Positions 15,806 to 23,934 of a stretch of 44,995 bases of DNA are shown in pieces. Source of the DNA: a virus. A program made the translations under genes and the position numbers. Each line of letters starts with the position of its first letter. Within the stretch, counting starts at the first letter, position 1. Where the stretch lies: the IMG/VR virus record IMGVR_UViG_3300033182_000902, positions 1-44,995 of that record. One strand, given 5' to 3'. The notes below the pieces were generated by a model, which was given only the letters and a program-made list of their open reading frames with translations, made no database searches and was not told where the DNA came from.

Positions 15806-16897
15806 TTATGAGTTCAACCACTCTTTGGTGAGGGCAGCATATTTTTCAATTATAGCATTGGCTTTAGTAATCCAGTCTCGTTGATTTCTTGCCGATTTGA
15901 TTGCCTCTCCCAGTTCCAAGAACATGTCCATTGTGATTTGATTTTCATAGAATGTAGAAATATTACTTGGTCTTTCCCCAGAGATGTAATGAATATTATA
16001 ACCCGCTTTTTTGAACAGAGTCATTCGCCCCATTTGAAGATTTTTTCTCTCTTCTTTCGGCCCACTGTAGTTGCCCAAGAACCAAGTATCGCGTTCAATT
16101 GACCCGCCCAGTTTTGTGGTCCATGTTCTTTTAAAATCTGCTGGTTTGAGGGGTTTGTCTGCTTTTCCTGATGTAGAACCTGTCGCAAACATTTTTTTCA
16201 TCTTCGTGTCAGGAAGTAGCTCTGAGGGGTTTGTGAGGATGGTATGATTTTTGCCCGACTGCCAATCTCTTTGCTTGAATTTCTGGTTTCTTCCGTTGTG
16301 ATATGCTTCCATCCAAAGAGACAGTGGATAAGCAAATTCTGTAGAACCCGTTCCAAGAGTATCTTTACTTTGTTCATCCATCCAAACTGTCATCCAATCA
16401 GTAGAAAATTTCAATTTGACAATAGTTTCTTGTGCCTTGTCTTGAATGACGACATTCATTGAAATTCTATGACCAGAGAGAGATTTCGTCATTCTCTGCA
16501 AATCTGGGGTTTCAATAATCACCTCGAATTTTTTACCAGAGAACTTTTCAAAGTGGTTCTTATAAGCATCAGTATCAAAGTTGTCTCTCATCTGCTTGTA
16601 AATGCGTGGAATGTTGATATCTTTCCATGCTTGATAGGCTTTCTTATCAAAGTTTGAGACTGGACCTGAGCCCATGCTTGTACTCGTGCCTGTTCCTACT
16701 CTCTTTTTTAGCATGTCGTTTGCAGCATTGACTTTCTTCATCATCTCTTCTGAACCACCACGGTCAGGATGATTGGCAATTGCTGCTTTCTTGTAGGCTG
16801 CTTTGAGTTCATCAGCACTGAATCCTGCTGAAAGACCAAGTGCGGATAATGCATCTTGGTAAGACATCTCCAACAGAAATTCTTTGAAACTATACAT
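15806..16897 (-). CDS. Capsid-tagged J-domain (DnaJ-like) protein, 363 aa
   Basis: MYSFKEFLLE at 1-10 fits the tag pattern. Residues 12-65 are a J domain: SYQDALSALGL, the helix ELKAAYKKAAIANHPDRGGS with the HPD motif at 43-45, and MMKKVNAANDML. J domains stimulate the ATPase of Hsp70 (DnaK). The other 300 residues are unrelated to DnaJ, lacking the Gly/Phe-rich and zinc regions, and include RRKDTWFLGNYSGPKEERK-like basic segments. A T4-type internal protein with a J domain would bring a co-chaperone activity into the host at infection; this is inference. It overlaps the upstream cupin-like gene by eight bases. Confidence 0.82.
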   Translation of the reverse strand: MYSFKEFLLEMSYQDALSALGLSAGFSADELKAAYKKAAIANHPDRGGSEEMMKKVNAANDMLKKRVGTGTSTSMGSGPVSNFDKKAYQAWKDINIPRIYKQMRDNFDTDAYKNHFEKFSGKKFEVIIETPDLQRMTKSLSGHRISMNVVIQDKAQETIVKLKFSTDWMTVWMDEQSKDTLGTGSTEFAYPLSLWMEAYHNGRNQKFKQRDWQSGKNHTILTNPSELLPDTKMKKMFATGSTSGKADKPLKPADFKRTWTTKLGGSIERDTWFLGNYSGPKEERKNLQMGRMTLFKKAGYNIHYISGERPSNISTFYENQITMDMFLELGEAIKSARNQRDWITKANAIIEKYAALTKEWLNS

Positions 16898-17159
16898 CTT
16901 CTTCTATCCTCAATTGAAGGGTTGCATCACCTTTGATGAGTCGGTGATATGTATTTTTCGGCACATCAAATTCCATGCCTGGTTTCAGATCAAAGGGCAT
17001 CTCGTTGTCAAACTGAAACTGCCACTTCGGACCATAGACCACCTGCACTTTTCTGTCTTTACGGTCTCTGTGCCAGACCAACTCTTCTTGAGTCACTTCT
17101 GGACCAAATGTTCGTATTCTGTAAGTACTGTAATGCTCTTCTCTGTATGGGACACTCAT
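16890..17159 (-). CDS. Small cupin-like conserved protein, 89 aa
   Basis: The ATG at 17159 (MSVPYREEHYSTYRIRTFG) is preferred over the one at 17174 because TAGGA lies just before it and the upstream gene stops at 17165. Residues 30-80 show a cupin-like arrangement: WHRDRKDRKV, then WQFQFDNEMP, DLKPGMEFDVPKNTYHRLIKG and a final strand LQLRIEE. The two His positions could bind metal. Proteins like this recur in T4-like marine phages next to DUF5872 genes, to my recollection. It has no capsid tag although both neighbours belong to the tagged operon, so its role may be in assembly rather than delivery. Confidence 0.78.
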   Translation of the reverse strand: MSVPYREEHYSTYRIRTFGPEVTQEELVWHRDRKDRKVQVVYGPKWQFQFDNEMPFDLKPGMEFDVPKNTYHRLIKGDATLQLRIEEDV

Positions 17160-17164
17160 ATATC

Positions 17165-17707
17165 CTACCACCATGCAGAAGGGTTGTCAACCTGTAATCC
17201 TAGTTCTTTTGCATATCGTGGAAGACGACAGGCCCAATAGGCGGCACTGGTCTTGTCGTTCTGTTGGTCACACTTATGACGAGCGGCGAAAGACTTTCTT
17301 GCAGCAGGATCATTGATCTTGACTTTGAGTCCTGTGGTGTCACCCCAAGTAACCTTTTTGACTGAGTCACCGTCTTTGACATAGACATAGTACTTCTTCG
17401 GACCACCTCTCTTTGGCTTATTCAATTCAACGTCTTCTTTTTCCATCAGTGGTAAATCCAGTGGAACCTCCTCACCCTCAAACAGGGCAAACTCACCGAT
17501 ATCAGTATGCAGGAATTCTTCTTCACCCTCAGAGACAGGAGTGTACTCCCCTTCTTCGTACAGAGCTCTGACAGTCTTGAAGAGTCTAAAAAAGTTCTCT
17601 GAGTAGAGTCTGAATATAGATTGACTCACGGGGATTTGGTTCTGTACATGATAGTCCAAGGCCTCTTTGATGACTTGTGTATCATGATGGTCTCTAAATG
17701 ATCTCAT
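17165..17707 (-). CDS. DUF5872-like structural-region protein, 180 aa
   Basis: The C-terminal 75 residues carry KKYYVYVKDGDSVKKVTWGD, INDPAARKSFAARHKCDQQN and AAYWACRLPRYAKELGL, which I recognise as the conserved domain of DUF5872 proteins in marine phages. The two cysteines and a histidine (RHKCDQQN...YWACRL) may bind metal. The N-terminus MRSFRDHHDT resembles the tag but lacks Glu10; a possible gp21-type site IKE|A occurs at 13-16. The middle is acidic. It starts in a four-base overlap with the gene at 17704-18876. Confidence 0.8.
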   Translation of the reverse strand: MRSFRDHHDTQVIKEALDYHVQNQIPVSQSIFRLYSENFFRLFKTVRALYEEGEYTPVSEGEEEFLHTDIGEFALFEGEEVPLDLPLMEKEDVELNKPKRGGPKKYYVYVKDGDSVKKVTWGDTTGLKVKINDPAARKSFAARHKCDQQNDKTSAAYWACRLPRYAKELGLQVDNPSAWW

Positions 17708-18876
17708 TTTGTCCAGTTCTTGGTAGCATTGAAGTTAGCCCTTGAGAACTCAAGACGGTCAACCAACTTGACAGCCTTACCAATTTTATCCACAGCCACA
17801 AATCCTTCGGGTTGAGTGACTCTGTATCCGTTCTCTGTCCGAATGAATGTGTCCATCACACCTTTTGCTTTCTCCAGTTTCCGAATGACCATCTCCTTTG
17901 CATCAACCAACAGGTTTTGAATGTCAAAGATGTTTTTGAGTTGGGCGAAGTTTGTATTGAGGTAGTCAAGCATATCGTCCATGGCCTGTTGTTTTACGGC
18001 CTTGGTCTGTTCTCGCTTTACCTTGTCAATGTCTTTCTGCATTCGTTCAGCGACATAGTTGATCAGTCCTTTGGTGTGAAGAGTTGTGTTGGTAATCTTT
18101 TCACCAGTTCTCACCTTGGTATTGTTGTAGGTCTTGATCACTATGTTGTAGTCTGGGTTCTGAGCAATCATGTTGAGGACGTTTGAATCAACTTTATGGA
18201 AAAGTTTTCCCACCTGCGAGAGTACTGCAGTGATGTCCTGTGTCTCTTTAGCATTGAAGTTGATTGTACCAGAAGTGTCTTTGTAGTCGGCGTCTGTATA
18301 GTAAACATCCGAGGTCTTGGAGAGTTTTGAGAGGTTCACACTGAATGATGCTCTCATGTCTTCCATTTTTGCTCCAGAATAAGTAGTGTGAAAGACGATA
18401 CCAATCTTGGATGCAAGGATAGTAGAAGCATTCTCTACTGGGACAGCATAGACGATGGTGTTCGGCTGGAAGATGATGTACTCTTTACCATCAATGTTCT
18501 TCCTCTCAAGATCTTCTGACGTGTACAGCATATCACCCTGAAGTACTCCGTCAATGTTGAGTTTGGAGAGTTCTTTGAGTGCGACCTTGAGTTTTGCATT
18601 TAGGCCAGGGTTTGGATGGTTCTGGTCTATGTCTTCTGGAGTGTAATTCAGTTTAGCATTCTTTGCAAATACACCCTTGGTCCCGACAAAGAATCTACCG
18701 TTCTCTGGATTAGTCCCGCAAAACACTGCTGGAGCTCCATCCCATTTGACGGTCACATTCACACTAGACTTTGAATTGCCAGCTAACATATCTCTGAGAG
18801 AGCGCAGGAAGTTGATTACTCCCCGTGTACCCTCTACACCGTTGTTGAGTACCTCATCTTCAAGGTGTTCAGTCAT
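17704..18876 (-). CDS. KxDG-motif protein, DUF6267-like, possible nucleotidyltransferase/ligase
   Basis: Residues 43-52 read VKWDGAPAVF, which fits motif I (KxDG) of covalent nucleotidyltransferases such as RNA and DNA ligases, with Lys44 as the candidate nucleophile. Downstream IDGVLQGDMLYT, EYIIFQPNTIVYAVP and IGIVFHTTY could be motifs III to IV, and NIVIKTYNN a later Lys motif. Assignment to DUF6267 is from memory. Relatives, as I recall them, carry an N-terminal tag fused to the body. Here the tag is on a separate 31-codon ORF ending at the ATGA where this gene starts. The catalytic role is unproven. Confidence 0.72.
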   Translation of the reverse strand: MTEHLEDEVLNNGVEGTRGVINFLRSLRDMLAGNSKSSVNVTVKWDGAPAVFCGTNPENGRFFVGTKGVFAKNAKLNYTPEDIDQNHPNPGLNAKLKVALKELSKLNIDGVLQGDMLYTSEDLERKNIDGKEYIIFQPNTIVYAVPVENASTILASKIGIVFHTTYSGAKMEDMRASFSVNLSKLSKTSDVYYTDADYKDTSGTINFNAKETQDITAVLSQVGKLFHKVDSNVLNMIAQNPDYNIVIKTYNNTKVRTGEKITNTTLHTKGLINYVAERMQKDIDKVKREQTKAVKQQAMDDMLDYLNTNFAQLKNIFDIQNLLVDAKEMVIRKLEKAKGVMDTFIRTENGYRVTQPEGFVAVDKIGKAVKLVDRLEFSRANFNATKNWTK

Positions 18877-18968
18877 TCAAGGTGTAGGTTTTTACCTTCC
18901 TTTGCTTCAAGCAAAGAAAGACCCACACCTTGATATGACTCCTTTATAAATTGTTTAAAAGTTAGCAT
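18873..18968 (-). CDS. 31-aa tag peptide ORF, probably the detached N-terminus of the next gene
   Basis: An ATG at 18968 with AGGA upstream encodes MLTFKQFIKE, a capsid tag with Glu10, then 21 residues ending KNLHLE. Its TGA overlaps the ATG of the KxDG gene (ATGA). Removing the five bases CTTGA before that ATG would join the frames as NLHMTEHLEDEV, without a stop. Either a small insertion has split a formerly tagged protein, or the ORF is a natural translational leader, or the assembly has an error. Confidence 0.6.
   Translation of the reverse strand: MLTFKQFIKESYQGVGLSLLEAKEGKNLHLE
18879..18931 (-). repeat. Nested inverted repeat at the tag/body junction
   Basis: Outer arms 18879-18889 and 18921-18931 pair over ten of eleven bases. 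An inner perfect stem of seven bases (CTTTGCT/AGCAAAG) lies at 18900-18916. On the minus-strand RNA the structure ends two bases before the ATG of the KxDG gene, so it could affect initiation or ribosome frame there. Confidence 0.6.
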
Positions 18969-18971
18969 TGG

Positions 18972-20780
18972 TTATCCTTGATACTTTCTGGAAAATTCTT
19001 CGTAGTTTATAATTTTATATCCTTCAAATGTATAAGCAAGAACTCCCCCTGCTTTATTAGTTCCCATTCTGTTTTCACTATACTCCAGTTCACCATTTTC
19101 ATCAAGACCCATACAAAAATGACTGTATAGAGCATAGTATTTACCACCCTGAGAACTACAACTGATTCCAATGAGTGGTAACTTACTACTAGTGAGAGTT
19201 TGCATTTTTTTATCAATGAACTGACTACCAGACCCTAAGTATTCGTATGGAGTTTTTGTACCAGATAACCCATATACTTTAAACACTGGCATGTTTGTTG
19301 AACCAAAAAACATCTCTTTTTGAAGTTCAACTATCTCTCTAGCTAAAGATGATACATTGGACATATTCTTGGTAGAAAAAATATTTTCCAAGGAAACAAT
19401 AGATATCCAGTTTGCAAAGAGTTTTACTTTTTCATCTAACGTTTCATTACCACTAACTCTAAGCCCAATATCTCCTACGAATGCTATATGAGAATTTTTA
19501 CTTGAGGTAGTCTTTATTTTTTTCAGTCTAGAGTCTATAGTATTCGTAATTTTTTTCAATTCTTCTGGAGATAAATTGTCAAGAATTGGAACCACATTAC
19601 GTTTTGCCTCAATCAAAAAATCTTCTCTCAGAGATTTTTTGATTCCAGCTTCTCTAAACAAATTCTGAAGGTCATTTTCTGGACTTTGATTCATTCTATT
19701 GACTAAAGAATTTTTCAAGAAGGTATTAAAGGAAAATAGTTTAGAGACCAGTTTATTGAAGACTGTTTTGATACTGTCAAATACTTTAACTCCAATGTTT
19801 TTGGCCTTACCCAATGCATCGCTAAACCACCCTTCTGCTAAAGCAACATTCAACATATCATCAAATTCACTCAAACCATATCTGTCCTTGATACCTTTGT
19901 ATATTTTTCCAAGTTGAGCGCCACCTAGTTTCTTTTTGAGAGACACATTGACAAACCGAATACCTCCTGGCAACTCACATATTCCAGTTTTTTCATCAAA
20001 CGAAACTTTTTCAACTCTAAGTTTAGCTATCACCTCCTCTGCTGATTTATTAGAAAAAATAGCATCAGGCGTAGGTAATTTTGAACCTAACTTGTCAATT
20101 TGAGGGTTTTCTCTTTCTGCTTGATAGAACTGGTCAATCTTGTTATGAATAATGTATTTGAAATCGGACGGTAAAGTTTTTTTGAATAGCGAAACTCCTC
20201 CGGCTAACCTCAAAATTTCTACTAAATCCGAAAGATTTACAGACTCTTTATCTCGTATGGCTTTCAGAATGATTGCTCTACCTTCTTCATTGAAGTCTGC
20301 ATTAGATGTCAAGATGGATTCTATCTTACTCAAGATTTTACCATCCTCACTTATTGGAGTGTTCTTATTCAGAATTTTTTCATATTCAATCTCCGCATCA
20401 AAAAATAACCCTAAACAAGCAGCAACCTCTAAAGTATTCTCACCCCAAGGTATGCCGCCTTTCATACTTTTTTTGTTGAAATATTTTGATATGTTGGATC
20501 TTGAACCAATCACTTTATATACTTGACCATCTAGCTCTAGGAATACGGAAACCTGTTCTGTACCCAGTGATACTAATTTAGCATCATCAGTCTCTAAGGT
20601 TTTTGTGAGAACGGAATCTTTAGTTACAGGTAATCCGGCCCTTACTAAAGACTCTAAATTTGATGATGCCGAAGAAGGAGAAAGTATTGTACCTACTGGA
20701 TATTTGTCATCATAGACACTCATCTCATTCAGAATTTCTGATACGACTTCTTCAAAAACAAATCTCTTGAACCGTTTCAT
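18972..20780 (-). CDS. Large capsid-tagged internal protein, first gene of the late operon, 602 aa
   Basis: MKRFKRFVFE at 1-10 fits the tag. The protein is long, mostly helical, with a segment VSVFLELDGQVYKVIGSRSN (about 75), a block PGGIRFVNVSLKKKLGGAQLG (about 265) that I associate with marine phage virion proteins, and a C-terminal 180 residues with IGLRVSGNET and a tyrosine-rich end. No enzyme motif is recognised. Its size is close to T4 Alt (about 680 residues), another injected head protein, but no Alt-type R-S-E motif was found. An exact TATAAATA box lies 36 bases upstream, making it the leader gene of the operon. Confidence 0.78.
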   Translation of the reverse strand: MKRFKRFVFEEVVSEILNEMSVYDDKYPVGTILSPSSASSNLESLVRAGLPVTKDSVLTKTLETDDAKLVSLGTEQVSVFLELDGQVYKVIGSRSNISKYFNKKSMKGGIPWGENTLEVAACLGLFFDAEIEYEKILNKNTPISEDGKILSKIESILTSNADFNEEGRAIILKAIRDKESVNLSDLVEILRLAGGVSLFKKTLPSDFKYIIHNKIDQFYQAERENPQIDKLGSKLPTPDAIFSNKSAEEVIAKLRVEKVSFDEKTGICELPGGIRFVNVSLKKKLGGAQLGKIYKGIKDRYGLSEFDDMLNVALAEGWFSDALGKAKNIGVKVFDSIKTVFNKLVSKLFSFNTFLKNSLVNRMNQSPENDLQNLFREAGIKKSLREDFLIEAKRNVVPILDNLSPEELKKITNTIDSRLKKIKTTSSKNSHIAFVGDIGLRVSGNETLDEKVKLFANWISIVSLENIFSTKNMSNVSSLAREIVELQKEMFFGSTNMPVFKVYGLSGTKTPYEYLGSGSQFIDKKMQTLTSSKLPLIGISCSSQGGKYYALYSHFCMGLDENGELEYSENRMGTNKAGGVLAYTFEGYKIINYEEFSRKYQG

Positions 20781-20815
20781 TTACTACCTCATGTGTTAAG
20801 TTATACTGTTCCAAT

Positions 20816-20823
20816 TATTTATA
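20816..20823 (-). promoter_or_regulatory. Late promoter box TATAAATA
   Basis: The minus strand reads TATAAATA, an exact match to the T4 late promoter consensus recognised by gp55 sigma, placed in the only intergenic gap (20781-20824) between the ClpS/hypothetical genes and the tagged operon. It implies late expression of all genes down to about 7.4 kb. Confidence 0.65.
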
Positions 20824-20824
20824 A

Positions 20825-21139
20825 TTATGAGACATTGGGGGGTGGTTCATCATCAGAGGGGACAGTAATAGAATCAATGTATTCTTTACGAGTAATCTCT
20901 TTCCAGCCGACACAGGAATTCTCATCCAGTGGGAGTGTATAAACTTGACCTGATTGGTCTTGAAGGATGTACATAGGGTGTCGGTCAAAGTAAACCGACT
21001 TGTCTGTGATACCCAAAACTTGAATGTTCAATTCAAATTCTGGGTAGGTGTAGAAGTGATCAACATGGAAGGCAAGAAGAGGTGGGGTCTGTTTTTTCTC
21101 TCTATACTGATCTAAGTCTATGACATTATTCTGGCTCAC
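20825..21139 (-). CDS. Hypothetical protein, 104 aa, GTG start
   Basis: The frame starts with GTG at 21139, inside the last codons of clpS, with AGG about ten bases upstream; no in-frame ATG fits better. The product is a small beta-rich domain (FHVDHFYTYPEFELNIQVLG, then YILQDQSGQVYTLPLDE) with an acidic, proline-rich tail. No family is recognised. It ends the gp43-to-clpS transcription unit just before the late promoter. Confidence 0.72.
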   Translation of the reverse strand: MSQNNVIDLDQYREKKQTPPLLAFHVDHFYTYPEFELNIQVLGITDKSVYFDRHPMYILQDQSGQVYTLPLDENSCVGWKEITRKEYIDSITVPSDDEPPPNVS

Positions 21140-21440
21140 CTGTTACCTGTAGTGGAAAGTCATGTTTCTTGGCGATGTCACTCACCTGATATATCTTCTG
21201 TTCTGCTATCTGATAGTCATACACTCCGGCAATACCCTTACCCTTTTCGTGTACGTCTATCATAATCATATTAGCTTCTTCTTCGGACTTATTGAAAATA
21301 GACATCAACGACCACACCACGAAATCCATCGGAGTGTAATCATCGTTGTGGTAAACCACTTTGTATCGTCTTGGTGGCATTGGTTTTCTTGACTCACTTC
21401 GGTCAATTATACCAATTCCACCTCGTTCATTTTCACTCAT
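21126..21440 (-). CDS. clpS: ClpS-like Clp protease adaptor
   Basis: The 104 residues match ClpS throughout: YKVVYHNDDYTPMDFVVWSL with the substrate-pocket Asn-Asp-Asp, then FNKSEEEANMIMIDVHEKGKGIAGVY and a final QVSDIAKKHDFPLQV. ClpS delivers N-degron proteins to ClpAP. A phage copy could redirect host proteolysis towards or away from certain substrates. It overlaps the 2OG oxygenase gene by four bases, so the two are co-translated. Length and conserved core suggest it is functional. Confidence 0.92.
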   Translation of the reverse strand: MSENERGGIGIIDRSESRKPMPPRRYKVVYHNDDYTPMDFVVWSLMSIFNKSEEEANMIMIDVHEKGKGIAGVYDYQIAEQKIYQVSDIAKKHDFPLQVTGEPE

Positions 21441-22231
21441 GCAGTTTCGTTGACGATTTCAATCTTTGGAGAATTCTGCTGTTGCATTCTTTGCATCATC
21501 TGTTGTTGCTGTACCATCTGTTGATACTGTTGTTCATTCATGAAGTCAGCATTGAATGAGACACTACGCCGTGCAAAGTTGTCATTGGTCTGATATGGAT
21601 AAACTGTATGTTGCAGATGAGCTGGAAACAAGAAGAAATCACCAACCTCTGGTTTGATCTTCATTAGACCTCTTGTTAAACGAGTAGAGGGTTGTGCTTG
21701 ACCAATGAACATGATACATCCATCATCGTCTCTTTCTGGTTTGGTTGAGGGTAAGAATTCTGGCATCTTCAAATACATCACAGTAGACATACTGCACTCA
21801 GTGTGAATATGAATAGGATTGTATTCACCTGGCTGTTGTTCAACCACCCAACAACTTTTCATCATGGTATAGAACTTTTCCTTGGTTGGATTGTATGATG
21901 TACCCATCTGTTTCATACAGTGTTCCACATAGTGACCTACCGCATCCATGAAAAACTGATATACACCGATCTCTTGCATCTTCTCATGGGGAACTAGAGG
22001 TTCATCTTTGATTTGACCAGCAAGGTTATCACCCCAGTTTTTCCGAGATTCGTCTTCAAGAATGTCGTCAGTCAATTCAATCATTCGTTTGAGGACTTCA
22101 TTCGGGAGTTTCATTTTCATCAAAACATCTGCCCAAGGTTGAATAGCCTCAACCTTGATATCTCCATAATCAATTTTCGTACCCGATTTTCTTGCCTCTT
22201 TATCTACTTTACGTCTTTCTGTTCTATTCAT
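21437..22231 (-). CDS. 2OG-Fe(II) oxygenase-like protein, 264 aa
   Basis: The longer frame to 22315 is rejected: the ATG at 22231 (MNRTERRKVDKEARKSG) has CGGGG seven bases upstream and overlaps the gp41 stop by eight bases. The core is a double-stranded beta helix with PIHIHTECSMSTVMYL (metal ligands), GDFFLFPAHLQHTVYPY (third ligand His) and FARRSVSFN (Arg for 2-oxoglutarate). It resembles the 2OG-FeII_Oxy_5 group common in marine phages. The C-terminus is a Gln/Met-rich low-complexity tail. The substrate is unknown; position among replication genes does not decide it. Confidence 0.82.
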   Translation of the reverse strand: MNRTERRKVDKEARKSGTKIDYGDIKVEAIQPWADVLMKMKLPNEVLKRMIELTDDILEDESRKNWGDNLAGQIKDEPLVPHEKMQEIGVYQFFMDAVGHYVEHCMKQMGTSYNPTKEKFYTMMKSCWVVEQQPGEYNPIHIHTECSMSTVMYLKMPEFLPSTKPERDDDGCIMFIGQAQPSTRLTRGLMKIKPEVGDFFLFPAHLQHTVYPYQTNDNFARRSVSFNADFMNEQQYQQMVQQQQMMQRMQQQNSPKIEIVNETA

Positions 22232-23621
22232 AATCAAACCCCGAAAAGTCTTTTTTTCTAAATCTACCACCCGTTGACACATCAAAAAGTGGTGTGTCAT
22301 CATCATCCTGACCACTATCTATTAGATTCTGTTCAGATTCATCTACGTCAAACAGTTTCATCTTGGAACGGTCTATACCAATCACAAATTTTTTGTTTGA
22401 GGTTGGGTCGTTGTATCTGTTCTTGAGTTGTTTGACCATAATCTGGTTAAGTGATTCCAACTTCTCAGTAGAAATGATCGCAAACATGAAGTCAGCAGTA
22501 GCGGGAAGACCGAAAGACTCACTTGTATCCTCCAAGCCCACATCGGTATTTGAAAAGCCAGATCGTGTAGTTTGGGTGGCGCTAACCACTGGAACTTTGT
22601 ACTCAACGGCCATTCCTCTCAACTCTTCAGCAATGGATTTGATAAAAGTGTATGAGTTCACATTGGAACCTGCACGAATACGAGATGAAGTACAGATATT
22701 TAGATAATCAATGAATACTATATCTGGAACGAAAGACCTTTTCAAGTTCAACTCATTCATCAATGCACGGAAGTGGTTCACATTGGCACTAGCCGTGGGG
22801 TACTCTTTGATAATCAACCTACCCTTGGTGGTCTTCCTGAGATTCTCAATCTTCTTATCATATGTAGGTCTAGGTAACTGGTGTAGGTTTTCTACCGAGA
22901 TATCCAATAGGTTTGCATCAATCCTCTCCGCGATACGTTCTTCTGCCATTTCCAAGGTGATGTAGAGCACATTCAGGTTCTGAGATAGACATGATGCAGC
23001 TACATGACACATGAATAGACTTTTGCCGACACCAGTACCTGCAAGACAGATATTGAGTGTCTTCTGTGGTAACCCACCTTTAGTGATACGATTGAAGTAA
23101 TCAAGGTCAAATGCAATCTTCTCTTCCACCCTATGATAGAAGTCATATCGCTCGTCACTGTCATCAAGATAGTCGTGTCCGATATGAGGATCAAAACTAA
23201 CCGACAACGCATCACTCAGAATCTCTGGAATAGCTCCCTTGTCCTTCTTGGAATTCTTGTTGTCCAGAATACCAATGGACTCAACCACTGCATTATAGAT
23301 AGCCTTGTCTTGACAGAACTTCTCCGTAGTCTCAAGCAACCAATTTAGATCAGTGTACTCGCTATCAGTCTGAGTGACCTCGTCCAGCAACAGTGTGACT
23401 TCCTTGAACTCTTCTTCTCTCAGTGGTGACTCTGATATCTCAATACCCAATGCCTCTTTTGAAGGGAGGGTATTGTACTTGTTTATGAAATCGGCAATCA
23501 GCCCATAGACGGTTTTGTCTGGATGTTCGGAAAAATACTCATCTTTCAGGAATGGTAGAGTCTTCCTTGCGTACTCTTCATTGTAAATCAGGTTCTTCAG
23601 TATAGTTGATTCAATTCTCAT
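22224..23621 (-). CDS. gp41: Replicative DNA helicase, T4 gp41-like (DnaB family)
   Basis: The ATG at 23621 ([17 protein letters not shown]) is chosen; it overlaps the previous stop by 11 bases. The 465-residue length is close to T4 gp41 (475). Walker A is AGTGVGKS at 194-201, Walker B lies in DIVFIDYLNIC (about 300), and ATQTTRSG, EDTSESFGLP and KQLKNRYNDP follow as in DnaB motifs. It is the hexameric 5'-3' helicase of the replisome and would act with gp61 primase, which is not in this window. The C-terminus is acidic, rich in Asp. Confidence 0.93.
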   Translation of the reverse strand: MRIESTILKNLIYNEEYARKTLPFLKDEYFSEHPDKTVYGLIADFINKYNTLPSKEALGIEISESPLREEEFKEVTLLLDEVTQTDSEYTDLNWLLETTEKFCQDKAIYNAVVESIGILDNKNSKKDKGAIPEILSDALSVSFDPHIGHDYLDDSDERYDFYHRVEEKIAFDLDYFNRITKGGLPQKTLNICLAGTGVGKSLFMCHVAASCLSQNLNVLYITLEMAEERIAERIDANLLDISVENLHQLPRPTYDKKIENLRKTTKGRLIIKEYPTASANVNHFRALMNELNLKRSFVPDIVFIDYLNICTSSRIRAGSNVNSYTFIKSIAEELRGMAVEYKVPVVSATQTTRSGFSNTDVGLEDTSESFGLPATADFMFAIISTEKLESLNQIMVKQLKNRYNDPTSNKKFVIGIDRSKMKLFDVDESEQNLIDSGQDDDDTPLFDVSTGGRFRKKDFSGFDYE

Positions 23622-23934
23622 TCTGTGAGGCTTCCCATATGAGTTCAAGCAGAACTTCACCGATTATTCGTTCAAAAATTTCACCCTCTTCTTGTGTGAT
23701 GTCTCGTTCACCGATATCACTAGGAGACATGACGATATCGTAGCTATAACTACATTTCACAGATTCTACATCAGCAGTCTCTGGATCATCAATAATTTTG
23801 AAGTCAACGTACTTATAGATGGTGTGTGAGAATGGTCCCTGTAAAACTTGAATACAAAAACCATCATCAGTCTCATCAACTGGATTCGGAACAACCCGAA
23901 ACCATTCATTCCTCAGAAACTTCTTCGGTTGCAT
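23611..23934 (-). CDS. Hypothetical protein between uvsX and gp41, about 107 aa
   Basis: The frame extends to 24042 inside uvsX, but the ATG at 23934 ([20 protein letters not shown]) is the most likely start; no clear ribosome site is seen, so the start is uncertain. The product has [20 protein letters not shown] and [11 protein letters not shown], a small acidic domain that, as I recall, accompanies uvsX in marine T4-like phages. It overlaps uvsX by 29 bases and gp41 by 11, so expression must be coupled. In T4 gene 40 lies at this location, but I see no similarity I can claim. Confidence 0.65.
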   Translation of the reverse strand: MQPKKFLRNEWFRVVPNPVDETDDGFCIQVLQGPFSHTIYKYVDFKIIDDPETADVESVKCSYSYDIVMSPSDIGERDITQEEGEIFERIIGEVLLELIWEASQNEN

